Shown here in pieces: positions 1 through 7,378 of a stretch of 55,528 bases of DNA. Numbering within the stretch: position 1 is the stretch's first letter; every line of letters begins with the position of its first letter. The stretch is from contig CAIPYV010000073.1 in the NCBI GenBank assembly GCA_903869365.1, positions 1 to 55,528 of the forward strand, written 5' to 3'. Source of the stretch: an uncultured Chlorobiaceae bacterium (lineage in GTDB: Bacteria > Bacteroidota > Chlorobiia > Chlorobiales > Chlorobiaceae). A program made the position numbers and the translations under genes. The notes under the pieces are model-generated. The model was not told the DNA's origin. It searched no databases and was given only the letters and a program-made list of their open reading frames with translations.

Positions 1-2
1 AC

Positions 3-65
3 GACGACAATTTCAGTGGTGGAGGTGGAAGTTTCGGCGGAGGCGGATCATCAGGCGACTGGTAG
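3..65 (+). CDS. C-terminal tail of a TPM-domain (YgcG-like) protein, partial
   Basis: Only the last 20 codons and the stop (TAG at 63-65) are inside the window. The visible residues are DDNFSGGGGSFGGGGSSGDW. A Gly/Ser-rich tail of this form, with repeated GGGGSF and a final GxW, is the usual C-terminus of membrane-anchored TPM-domain proteins, in which the folded domain is followed by a transmembrane segment and a glycine-rich tail. The folded domain lies upstream of the window, so the family call rests on the tail alone. The gene converges on the liv operon, with about 180 bases and a large inverted repeat between them. Confidence 0.6.
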   Translation, partial: DDNFSGGGGSFGGGGSSGDW

Positions 66-116
66 AATCAAGATCATTGCTCAGATCAACTCCCATTGAA
101 GCTTTTGCTGCAAGGC

Positions 117-209
117 TTAGCTTTACATAATATCTATTATATGAAGCGCATTTTTACACAAACCTGCTTTGTTATAGTTTGTTGTATAATAGATATTATG
201 TAAAGCTAA
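117..209. repeat. 25-bp perfect inverted repeat between convergent genes
   Basis: Positions 117-141 and 185-209 are exact reverse complements over 25 bases and enclose 43 bases. The arms are AT-rich (TTAGCTTTACATAATATC starts the left arm). The element sits between the 3' ends of the TPM gene and livF, where a bidirectional terminator would be expected. A 25-bp perfect stem with so large a loop, without GC-rich core or T-tract, also fits a small non-autonomous mobile element (MITE-like). No clear target duplication flanks it. Confidence 0.7.
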
Positions 210-245
210 ACTTAACGTAACGAATATTACTTTCCAGTATCGATG

Positions 246-941
246 CTACATCCCAAGAAAAGCCTTCTTGACATCCTGATTATTCAGCAGCTCCTCCCCA
301 GTACCTGTCAGCACAATGCTTCCGATTTCGATAACATATCCTCGATTGCTGATTTTCAGCGACTGATAAACATTCTGTTCCACAAGAAGCACCGTAACAC
401 CGCTCGCGTTAATGGTTTGAATTGCGTCGAAAACCACCTCGGTGAACAACGGCGACAATCCCAGACTCGGTTCATCAAGAAGAAGAAGTTTCGGATTCCC
501 CATTAATCCTCTCCCAATGGCAAGCATCTGCTGTTCGCCACCCGACATGGTGCCTCCAAGCTGATTGCGGCGGTCAGCAAGTTTCGGAAACAAGGTGAAA
601 ACCCGCTCCATGTTCTGTTTGCGATCTTTTGGATGGAGATAACCTCCCATAATAAGATTTTCAACAACACTCATTTCAGGAAAGATTTTCCGGCCTTCCG
701 GAACATGAACAATCCCCCGTTGCACTATGGTATGCGCCGGAAGAGCATGAAGCGATTCATTATTGTAAGTGATACTTCCTTTTGACTTTATGAGTCCTGA
801 AATCGCTTTGAGCAGTGTTGATTTGCCCGCACCGTTGCTCCCTACGACAGAAACAATCTCACCCTGGGAGATAACAAGGTTGATATCCTTCAAGACAGGC
901 ATTTCGCCATATCCGGCATTGAGATTCTTGATGTTAAGCAT
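246..941 (-). CDS. livF: LivF-like ABC transporter ATPase, branched-chain amino acid type
   Basis: Second ATPase of a five-gene amino-acid-type ABC importer. It binds and hydrolyses ATP at the cytoplasmic face of the LivHM permease. From the chosen ATG the protein has 231 residues, a normal LivF length, with Walker A GSNGAGKS at about 34-41, the signature MSGGEQQ and Walker B LLLLDEPSLGL. The start at 941 is preferred because GGAGGT lies seven bases upstream; an upstream in-frame TTG at 956 has no such site. The gene overlaps the end of livG by eight bases (AATGCTTAA), implying coupled translation. It is the last gene of the operon. Confidence 0.9.
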   Translation of the reverse strand: MLNIKNLNAGYGEMPVLKDINLVISQGEIVSVVGSNGAGKSTLLKAISGLIKSKGSITYNNESLHALPAHTIVQRGIVHVPEGRKIFPEMSVVENLIMGGYLHPKDRKQNMERVFTLFPKLADRRNQLGGTMSGGEQQMLAIGRGLMGNPKLLLLDEPSLGLSPLFTEVVFDAIQTINASGVTVLLVEQNVYQSLKISNRGYVIEIGSIVLTGTGEELLNNQDVKKAFLGM

Positions 942-1662
942 TATAACCACCTCCAAGATAAGCTGCTATGACTTCAGGATTTCTGGTAATCTCCTCCGGC
1001 CGGCCTTCCGCAAGTTTTTCGCCGGAATTCAGAACGACTATCCAGTCACAAATAGCCGTCACTGCTTTCATGTCATGTTCAATAAAAACAATGGTAGCCC
1101 CTTTATTGCGAACATCACGGATGATACCAAGAATGGTCTCAGTTTCAGTATGGTTCAAGCCCCCGCAAATTTCATCCAGAAGCAGCATTTTCGGTCGGGT
1201 AGCCAGCACCCTTGCAAGTTCAAGCTTTTTTTTCAGACCGATAGAGAGAGAACCGGCAGCTTTTTGGGCATAATCAATCAGTCCTACTGATCCCAGTTGT
1301 TCAATGGCAATCTCCTCAGCCTCTCTGGTCGCATTCGTAATAGCAAACGCTCCGACCATCACATTCTCAAGAACGGTCAAGCTGCCCAGAGGTTTTACCC
1401 TCTGCCAGGTACGAGCCATGCCAAGATGGCAAACCTCATCGGGCCTCAGGCTGTTAATCGCTTTATTATCAAAAATGATATCTCCTGAGGTAACAGGATA
1501 AAAACCTGAAATGCAGTTAAACAAGGTTGTTTTACCCGCCCCATTAGGACCGATCAGCCCGAAGATCTGCTTTTCATCAACAGAAAAACTTATGTCCGAA
1601 ACAGCGACATTACCGCCGAAGTGTTTGGAAACATGGTTGATATGAAGAATATGCTGTATCAT
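934..1662 (-). CDS. livG: LivG-like ABC transporter ATPase, branched-chain amino acid type
   Basis: First ATPase of the importer, partner of LivF. It has Walker A GPNGAGKT near residues 37-44. The signature region reads LSIGLKKKLELAR instead of the canonical LSxGQ form, and Walker B LLLDEICGGLN lacks the usual Pro after DE; LivG proteins vary here, so activity is still likely. The ATG at 1662 is chosen: it shares ATGA with the livM stop and has GGAGGG four bases upstream. A longer reading from 1713 would add 17 residues overlapping livM. The conserved NHTE/NPTE stretch after Walker B is LivG-like and helps separate it from LivF. Confidence 0.88.
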   Translation of the reverse strand: MIQHILHINHVSKHFGGNVAVSDISFSVDEKQIFGLIGPNGAGKTTLFNCISGFYPVTSGDIIFDNKAINSLRPDEVCHLGMARTWQRVKPLGSLTVLENVMVGAFAITNATREAEEIAIEQLGSVGLIDYAQKAAGSLSIGLKKKLELARVLATRPKMLLLDEICGGLNHTETETILGIIRDVRNKGATIVFIEHDMKAVTAICDWIVVLNSGEKLAEGRPEEITRNPEVIAAYLGGGYNA

Positions 1663-2654
1663 TTGACCCTCCGGAAAAGCCCAAGAATACCTTTGGGGAG
1701 ATAAAGAATGCAAACGACCGTTATGATTCCGTAAACAAGAACATGTGCATGAGCCAGATTCTCTTTGAGAAAGATACCGAGGCCAGATGTTTCTGATACA
1801 AGGCCCTGTTTCACCAGAGCATCACCAATCACGTTTGAGCGCAGCACTTCAGCCAGAGGCACCAGCAATACCGCACCAAGAACCGGCCCCCATAACGTCC
1901 CGACACCCCCGATAATTGCCGTCAGAATTATTTCAATCGAAAGGCGAAGGTCAAGCACTGCGGAAGTATCAATAAAACGGATATAGACAGCATAAAGACT
2001 TCCAAGAAGAGAGGTTAAAGATGCAGAGATCAGCAAGGCCTTGTTTTTGTAGAACGAAAGATTAATTCCCAGCGAGGCAGCGGCATCCTGATCCTCACGA
2101 ATAGCCTGCAGATAAAAACCGGTTTTCGATGTTCGCAGATAAAGGGTTATACCAAGGGTGACGACAAGCACCAGCAGCATCCCGTAATAAAAAGGATTTT
2201 TACTGTTCAGGTCAAGCCCCCACAAGGAAACCTCAGAGAGCAGAATCCCCTGTGCCCCACCGGTAAACTCAAAATTCAGCGCAGAAAGGCGGACAATTTC
2301 CGCTACAGCAATTGAAGCAAGACCAAAGTAATGACCCCGCAGCCTGAACACAATGCTTCCGGTAATCAGTGCAATAAGACAGGCAATGATAATCCCGGCT
2401 GCCATACTCAGAAGTGGATTCAGATTGAATTGAGTGATCAGGATCATGGTCGTGTAGGCCCCGGCCCCGAAGTACGCCGCGTGTCCAAAGCTGTATTGCC
2501 CCGCATAACCGCCCAGAATATTCCATGCCGAAGAGAGCGCCGCCATCATCAGCACCGAAATCATAACACCGGTAAAATAGGGACTCTCCCCTGTCACAAG
2601 CGGCAATACAGCAGCTATCCCTGCGATAATCGCAATAAGTATGATCTGTTTCAT
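1659..2654 (-). CDS. livM: LivM-like ABC transporter permease
   Basis: Inner-membrane permease of the branched-chain-amino-acid/amide family (BPD_transp_2). The 331-residue protein is strongly hydrophobic throughout, with an N-terminal segment MKQIILIAIIAGIAAVLP and the family motif GGYAGQYSFGHAAYFGAGAY near residues 48-67. With LivH it forms the translocation path powered by LivG and LivF. The ATG at 2654 directly abuts the livH stop codon at 2655-2657, and GGGGAG lies six bases upstream. It ends in the ATGA shared with livG, so livHMGF is one tightly packed transcription unit. Confidence 0.9.
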   Translation of the reverse strand: MKQIILIAIIAGIAAVLPLVTGESPYFTGVMISVLMMAALSSAWNILGGYAGQYSFGHAAYFGAGAYTTMILITQFNLNPLLSMAAGIIIACLIALITGSIVFRLRGHYFGLASIAVAEIVRLSALNFEFTGGAQGILLSEVSLWGLDLNSKNPFYYGMLLVLVVTLGITLYLRTSKTGFYLQAIREDQDAAASLGINLSFYKNKALLISASLTSLLGSLYAVYIRFIDTSAVLDLRLSIEIILTAIIGGVGTLWGPVLGAVLLVPLAEVLRSNVIGDALVKQGLVSETSGLGIFLKENLAHAHVLVYGIITVVCILYLPKGILGLFRRVK

Positions 2655-3524
2655 TTACTGCTCCCCTTTTTTACCAAACAGTCCTTGAGGACGAAGCAGC
2701 AGAACCGCCAGGAAAATGATGAAAACCACAACATCTTTCCAGTCACTTGAGAGGTAGGTTGACGACATTGATTCAACAACCCCGATAACAACACCTCCGA
2801 CTCCTGCTCCGACAACCGAGCCAAGACCGCCAAGCACACAGATGGTAAAGGCTTTCAGCAAAAAGGTATGCCCCACCATCGGATGAATGTAATAGGTTGG
2901 AGCTATGAGCGCTCCTGCCGTTGCAGCCAGAGAAGTACCGAGTCCAAAGGCAATGGCACTCATTTTCGCGACGTTGATCCCCATCAGTTGAGCCGCCTCC
3001 CTGTTTTGGCTTGTCGCCCACAACGCCAGACCAGTAGTTGTTTTTGAAAGAAAAATGAACAGGATTCCAATAATTCCGCAGGTAATGACAAAAGACAATA
3101 ACAAAGGAACCGATAATGAAATACCTCCCAGAATATGGACAGCACTGCTTGAATAGGATGTTGTCAGAATCTTCGGATCACTGGTAAACGCCAGAAGTGC
3201 GGTATTGCTCATAATCAGACCAAGACCTATGGTCAGCAGAATCTGATTTTGATGAAGATGATTGATAATCCGGTGGATAAATACTTTTTCAAGAATAAAC
3301 CCGAACAGAAAGGCTGTTGGAATAATCAGCAGAAGCGAGAGATAGGGGTCAATATGAAGCAGGGTAAAGGCAAAATATGCCAGATACATCCCTAACATCA
3401 TTAAATCACCATGCGCGAAATTACTGATATTCATGACACCGAAAACAAGCGACATACCTATGCCTGCCAAAGCGTAGACCCCGCCCGTAAGGATTCCGGA
3501 AAGTAAGGATTGCAGAAAAAACAT
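2655..3524 (-). CDS. livH: LivH-like ABC transporter permease
   Basis: Second permease subunit, 289 residues, with the family pattern GILTGGVYALAGIGMSLVFG followed by NISNFAHGDLMMLGMY. That last stretch is the most recognisable LivH signature. Several transmembrane helices follow, including the glycine-rich segment GGLGSVVGAGVGGVVIG near the C-terminus. It pairs with LivM. A GGAG ribosome site precedes the ATG. The 89-base gap to livK holds a perfect hairpin that probably separates high livK output from lower livHMGF output. The substrate cannot be read from the permeases; related systems carry branched-chain amino acids, amides or urea. Confidence 0.9.
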   Translation of the reverse strand: MFFLQSLLSGILTGGVYALAGIGMSLVFGVMNISNFAHGDLMMLGMYLAYFAFTLLHIDPYLSLLLIIPTAFLFGFILEKVFIHRIINHLHQNQILLTIGLGLIMSNTALLAFTSDPKILTTSYSSSAVHILGGISLSVPLLLSFVITCGIIGILFIFLSKTTTGLALWATSQNREAAQLMGINVAKMSAIAFGLGTSLAATAGALIAPTYYIHPMVGHTFLLKAFTICVLGGLGSVVGAGVGGVVIGVVESMSSTYLSSDWKDVVVFIIFLAVLLLRPQGLFGKKGEQ

Positions 3525-3564
3525 TATGGTTCTCCAGGTGAAATGAACTGTGAACGTAATGAGA

Positions 3565-3597
3565 GGTCAGCTTACCTGTATAGAAGGTAAGCTGACC
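3565..3597 (-). promoter_or_regulatory. Perfect hairpin in the livK-livH gap
   Basis: GGTCAGCTTACCT (3565-3577) and AGGTAAGCTGACC (3585-3597) are exact reverse complements, giving a 13-bp stem with a 7-base loop. It lies just downstream of the livK stop on the minus-strand transcript and is not followed by a T-run. A partial terminator or RNA-stabilising stem raising binding-protein levels over permease levels is the likely role (inference). Confidence 0.7.
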
Positions 3598-3613
3598 ATA
3601 ATGCAGTCAGGAG

Positions 3614-4759
3614 TTATCGTGTGAAAGGATAGACCAGTTTCTTTTTGCTGAATTGAGCAGGAAACACCGTTTCATACTTGCCGCTTATAATTTGCTGGAC
3701 CAGCATTGGATGATTGTTCTGGTTGGTAAATCCGTTGTAATCAGCAAATTTTACCGGACCCATAATACCGTTCCAGCTTCCCGCTTTCAGCCCTGCACGA
3801 AGTTTAGCTGCACTATTGGATTTGGAAGCAGTTTCAATCATAATGATCATCGCTTCATAAGCGCAGGCCGCGTGATATGAAGGTTCTTTGGAATATTTTG
3901 CCTTGTAGCGTCGTGCAAAGTCAGCAGCACCAGGCCAGTTGACATCATCAGTCCATTGCGTGGCAGAAATCACAAGGTTGGAGATTTCTGTCTGCTGGGC
4001 AAACTGAGCCGTTGTATACCCAGCGCCAGCACCAAGAAATGCCTTGGGAGTAAGCCCGATCTCCTTGGCCTGACGCATCAGCAGTATAGCATCAGCATCA
4101 TAAGAAACAAGAAAGACAAGATCAGGATTTGCAGCTTTGACTTTGGCAAGAGATGGTCGATAGTCAGGCTGTCCCTGCTGGTACTTCTCGTTCGCAACCT
4201 CTTTTAAACCCATCTTTGCAGCATTCTCCTGGGCAGTTTTGACCGTTGAAACGCCAAAATCAGTTGCAGCATAAACATAAGCAATGGTTTTCGGCTTGTA
4301 TGAAGCGACAGCCGTCATCAGCACACTTGAATAGACATTGGCAGGAGCATTCAGACGGAAAACGTTTTTATACCCCTTCATGGTGATATCTTCCTTCGCG
4401 GCAGCAGGTACAAGAAGTGGCACCTGATACTGGTCAGACCTCGAAGCAACCACGTTTGCGGAACTGGACGTATAAGGGCCGACCACACCAATGACACCAT
4501 CACGGGTTACAAGCTTTTCATAAGCAGCCAGAGCATTTTTCGGATCACCACCATCATCCTCCTTGATCAGCTCAACCTGAATCCCTTTAGCTTTCATCTC
4601 CTCAAGCGCCATTGCCGCACCATTGGTCAGGTTTTCCCCGATTTGCGCCTCTTTACCGGTAATTGAGTTGATAAAACCAATCTTGATTGGAGCTGCATGA
4701 GCCAGTAACGGCAGCGCTACCAAGGCTGCTGCAACTATTGATACAAACTTGTTCTTCAT
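3614..4759 (-). CDS. livK: LivK-like periplasmic substrate-binding protein of the ABC importer
   Basis: Captures the substrate in the periplasm and delivers it to LivHM. The 381-residue protein starts with a signal peptide (MKNKFVSIVAAALVALPLLA, cleavage expected after HAA/AHA near residue 22). It continues IKIGFINSITGKEAQIGENL, the first strand and ligand loop of type I periplasmic-binding proteins (Peripla_BP_6). The motif GVIGVVGPYTSSSA near residues 90-105 is the usual ligand-contacting serine/threonine loop. It is first in the operon, separated from livH by 89 bases with a hairpin. Leucine-type amino acids are the default substrate; amides or urea cannot be excluded. Confidence 0.88.
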   Translation of the reverse strand: MKNKFVSIVAAALVALPLLAHAAPIKIGFINSITGKEAQIGENLTNGAAMALEEMKAKGIQVELIKEDDGGDPKNALAAYEKLVTRDGVIGVVGPYTSSSANVVASRSDQYQVPLLVPAAAKEDITMKGYKNVFRLNAPANVYSSVLMTAVASYKPKTIAYVYAATDFGVSTVKTAQENAAKMGLKEVANEKYQQGQPDYRPSLAKVKAANPDLVFLVSYDADAILLMRQAKEIGLTPKAFLGAGAGYTTAQFAQQTEISNLVISATQWTDDVNWPGAADFARRYKAKYSKEPSYHAACAYEAMIIMIETASKSNSAAKLRAGLKAGSWNGIMGPVKFADYNGFTNQNNHPMLVQQIISGKYETVFPAQFSKKKLVYPFTR

Positions 4760-4832
4760 CTGCTGATGCTCCTGTTGTTTAAGTTATTGACACTAAACTG
4801 AGAGAGTATACTGGTAACGTTTTTGAAGATGT

Positions 4833-4860
4833 ATTAAAGAGCAAGAAGCATAATTTACAA
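4833..4860 (-). promoter_or_regulatory. Possible sigma70-type promoter for the liv operon
   Basis: On the minus strand, TTGTAA (4860-4855) and TTTAAT (4838-4833) are separated by 16 bases, about 75 bases upstream of the livK start. The match to TTGACA/TATAAT is partial and was found by eye only. Confidence 0.25.
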
Positions 4861-4881
4861 TAATATTGGATAATTTCCCTC

Positions 4882-4906
4882 CTCAGCACTCACCTCTCAG
4901 CACTCA
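4882..4906. repeat. Two copies of the AGCACTC heptamer motif
   Basis: CTCAGCACTCA occurs twice, separated by a few bases, in the divergent gap between livK and the small winged-helix gene. It is one member of the dispersed heptamer family seen throughout the window. Confidence 0.6.
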
Positions 4907-4985
4907 TTACTTTCTTTCCTCATAAATATGTACATTAATCCAACTGCGGTAAAAAATTCAACGTGTTAAACCAGAAGGAGAATAC

Positions 4986-5165
4986 ATGAGCGCAAAAATT
5001 ACCATTCTTGAGGTGATGACAAAAGAGGGAACGCCACTCAACGCCGGCGGGATTGCGGAACTCAGCGGATTGGATCGTAAAGAGGTAGATAAAGCTCTGA
5101 AAGCATTGAAAGATGAAGGGTTAATTACCTCTCCAAAGCGTTGTTACTGGGAACCGAAGAAATAA
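4986..5165 (+). CDS. 59-residue winged-helix (MarR-like) DNA-binding protein
   Basis: This short gene reads [20 protein letters not shown] and continues with [20 protein letters not shown], ending in CYWEPKK. The pattern of a short helix, [20 protein letters not shown] as the recognition helix pair and [12 protein letters not shown] as the wing is that of a minimal winged helix-turn-helix. It starts with ATG five bases after AAGGAG, so translation is well supported. It is divergent from the liv operon and 42 bases upstream of the cytochrome gene, so either could be its target (inference). It has no ligand domain, and a dimer is likely. Small stand-alone proteins of this kind occur in Chlorobi and archaea. 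Confidence 0.8.
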   Translation: MSAKITILEVMTKEGTPLNAGGIAELSGLDRKEVDKALKALKDEGLITSPKRCYWEPKK

Positions 5166-5207
5166 AGTCCCATGTTATTTACATACACTCAAGTCTGATT
5201 CACGACA

Positions 5208-5594
5208 ATGACAGTGAAATCAATTGTACCCTCTTTTTTAATCATCATCCTTTTTTCTATCGCTGCCTGCAGTCCTGAAAAACTTCCACTTTCAGATGAG
5301 GTTTTAGAATCACAAGCCGAAGCTTTAGCTGAACAGAAAATTGAAGAAGGGAAAAAAATCTACGAATCAAATTGTGCAGGTTGTCATGATTCGGGTGTAG
5401 CAGGTGCCCCGAAACCCGGCGACAAGGAGGCATGGCTTGAGCGTCTTGCACCAGGTTTAGTCGTGGTGAAAAAAAGATCCATAGAAGGCTACGAAGGTAA
5501 AACCGGAGTTATGCCTCCAAAAGGCGGCAATTCCACGCTGACCGACGACGAGGTCAAGAATGCCGTTGATTTTATGATGGTCAAATTGAAATAA
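5208..5594 (+). CDS. Cytochrome c5-like monohaem lipoprotein
   Basis: A 128-residue exported c-type cytochrome. The N-terminus has a hydrophobic segment ending in a lipobox (FSIAAC, Cys21), so it is probably lipid-anchored. A short charged linker leads to the haem site CAGCH (56-60). Met102 in GVMPPKGG is the likely sixth ligand, and the C-terminal TDDEVKNAVDFMM is the closing helix of class I cytochromes. The spacing and MPPKGG motif resemble cytochrome c5/c555-type electron carriers. In a green sulfur bacterium it could serve periplasmic electron transfer to the reaction centre or in sulfur oxidation. The redox partner is not visible in the neighbourhood. Confidence 0.85.
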   Translation: MTVKSIVPSFLIIILFSIAACSPEKLPLSDEVLESQAEALAEQKIEEGKKIYESNCAGCHDSGVAGAPKPGDKEAWLERLAPGLVVVKKRSIEGYEGKTGVMPPKGGNSTLTDDEVKNAVDFMMVKLK

Positions 5595-5786
5595 AGGGCT
5601 CCCCCACTTTCAGGAACCAGAAAAATATCCCTCTATCCTCACAAAATGTTTCGGATTAGCCAGAGCAAGAGACGAAGTGTTTATGGTCTCAGTTGCATCA
5701 AATCACGTAAGCACAATGAAATATATGTAGAGTGCTGCGGTATTTATACTTATTTTTTTAAGTTATATAAACCATAGTGCAGCGCC

Positions 5787-7346
5787 ATGAAAAAGGACAA
5801 TTCCAATCCACCGGCCCCCCAGGAGTTACGGCTGCGTGCTGAGGAACGACTGAACAAAGGCGGGCTCACTCCTGATCCAACAACCTCTGCAGCAGAGTTG
5901 CAGCGATTACTGCATGAACTCTCTGTTCACCAGATTGAGCTTGAAATGCAGAATGAGCAGCTTCAGAATGCTTATGATGAAATCCAGCAGAAAAATAAGC
6001 GCTACAGCGATCTCTACGATTTTGCGCCGGCCGGCTATCTGACGCTCGCTCCGGACGGCACGATACTGGAAGCAAATCTTACCATGGCAAAGATGCTCTC
6101 TTGTGAGCGATCGCATCTCAAGGGATCCCGCTTTGGTCTCTTTATTGCCCAGCGAGATCTCGCGGGGTTTAACAGTATGGTACACAGAGTCTTCCAGAGC
6201 AGGACACTGGAACACTGTGAGATTATGATTGGGAGCATTTCCTTTCGCCTTGACGCCATTATCAGCGACAATCTGCAGGAGTGCCGCCTCACGCTCACTG
6301 ATATCAGCGATATCCTAAGAGCAGTAGACGCTCTGAAAAATAATGAAGCACAATACAGGTGTTTGTTTGAAGCCGCACAGGAAGGGATTTTGATACTCGA
6401 CTACAAAAGCGGCAAAATCGTTGATGCCAATCCCTATATAACTCATCTGATGGGCTTCTCTCTTGATGAAATCCTGGGGAAAAAGCTATGGGAGATCGGT
6501 TTTATTCTGGATAATGAGCTTGCTCAACAGGCATATCTGGAACTGCAAACAAAAAATTATATCCGTTATTCCGATTTACCTTTGCAACACAAAACCGGCA
6601 AGATCATTGAAGTTGAGTTTCTCAGCTACGTCTATAATGTCGGCGATAAAAAAGCGATACAGAGCAACATTCGCGATATTACTGATCAGAAAAAACTGGA
6701 AAAGACCATTTCGACCAGTCATCAGGAGACGATTCATTCACTGGCATCCATGGTTGAGATTCGGGATTCCTACACAGCAGGCCATCAGAAGCGCGTTGCT
6801 GAACTTTCGGTGGCTATTGCCCAAGAACTTCAACTCTCTGCAATCCAGATAGAGGGTTTGCAGCTCTGCTCGATTCTCCATGATATCGGAAAGTTTAACA
6901 TACCCGCAGACCTCTTGGTCAAGTCAACCCCATTGACAGAACTTGAAAAGGAGATATTACGCAATCACGCGCAGACGGGCTATGATGTCCTCAAGGGGAT
7001 TCACTTCCCGTGGCCGATAGCTCAAACGGTGTTGCAGCACCATGAACGCCTTGATGGAAGCGGTTACCCCAGCAGGCTCACAGGCGACAGCATCAGTGAT
7101 GAGGCAAAAATCATCGGAGTAGCCGATACCGTTGAGGCTATGACCGGCGCAAGACCTTACAGACCCGCGGTTGGTATCGATAAGGCACTCAGATATATTA
7201 TATTAGAAAGAGGCAGACTGTTTGACCCAGTTATTGTTGACACCTGCGTCAAGCTCTTTCATGAAAAGAATTTCAGCTTTTCGAGCAGAGAAGCTCCGGA
7301 AACCCTTATTACACATAAGGGTGGTGGGTATGGCGAAACGTTATAA
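5787..7346 (+). CDS. PAS-PAS-HD-GYP protein, probable c-di-GMP phosphodiesterase
   Basis: A 519-residue cytoplasmic signalling protein. Residues 1-75 carry the local family signature (LRAEERL, then HELSVHQIELEMQNEQLQ, a coiled helix). A PAS fold follows (YDFAPAGYLTLAPDG, about 77-175), then a second PAS (about 190-305) with LWEIGF. The C-terminal half is HD-GYP: HD at 365-366 in LHDIGK, then HHE at 418-420 and DGSGYP. All residues expected to bind the metal centre appear present, so breakdown of c-di-GMP is likely. It is the first gene of a plus-strand series of four signalling-related genes. No membrane segment is seen, and the PAS ligands are unknown. The ribosome site is weak. Confidence 0.88.
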   Translation: MKKDNSNPPAPQELRLRAEERLNKGGLTPDPTTSAAELQRLLHELSVHQIELEMQNEQLQNAYDEIQQKNKRYSDLYDFAPAGYLTLAPDGTILEANLTMAKMLSCERSHLKGSRFGLFIAQRDLAGFNSMVHRVFQSRTLEHCEIMIGSISFRLDAIISDNLQECRLTLTDISDILRAVDALKNNEAQYRCLFEAAQEGILILDYKSGKIVDANPYITHLMGFSLDEILGKKLWEIGFILDNELAQQAYLELQTKNYIRYSDLPLQHKTGKIIEVEFLSYVYNVGDKKAIQSNIRDITDQKKLEKTISTSHQETIHSLASMVEIRDSYTAGHQKRVAELSVAIAQELQLSAIQIEGLQLCSILHDIGKFNIPADLLVKSTPLTELEKEILRNHAQTGYDVLKGIHFPWPIAQTVLQHHERLDGSGYPSRLTGDSISDEAKIIGVADTVEAMTGARPYRPAVGIDKALRYIILERGRLFDPVIVDTCVKLFHEKNFSFSSREAPETLITHKGGGYGETL

Positions 7347-7378
7347 CTCCCTGTCAAACTCATGCCATACTGCAGAAT

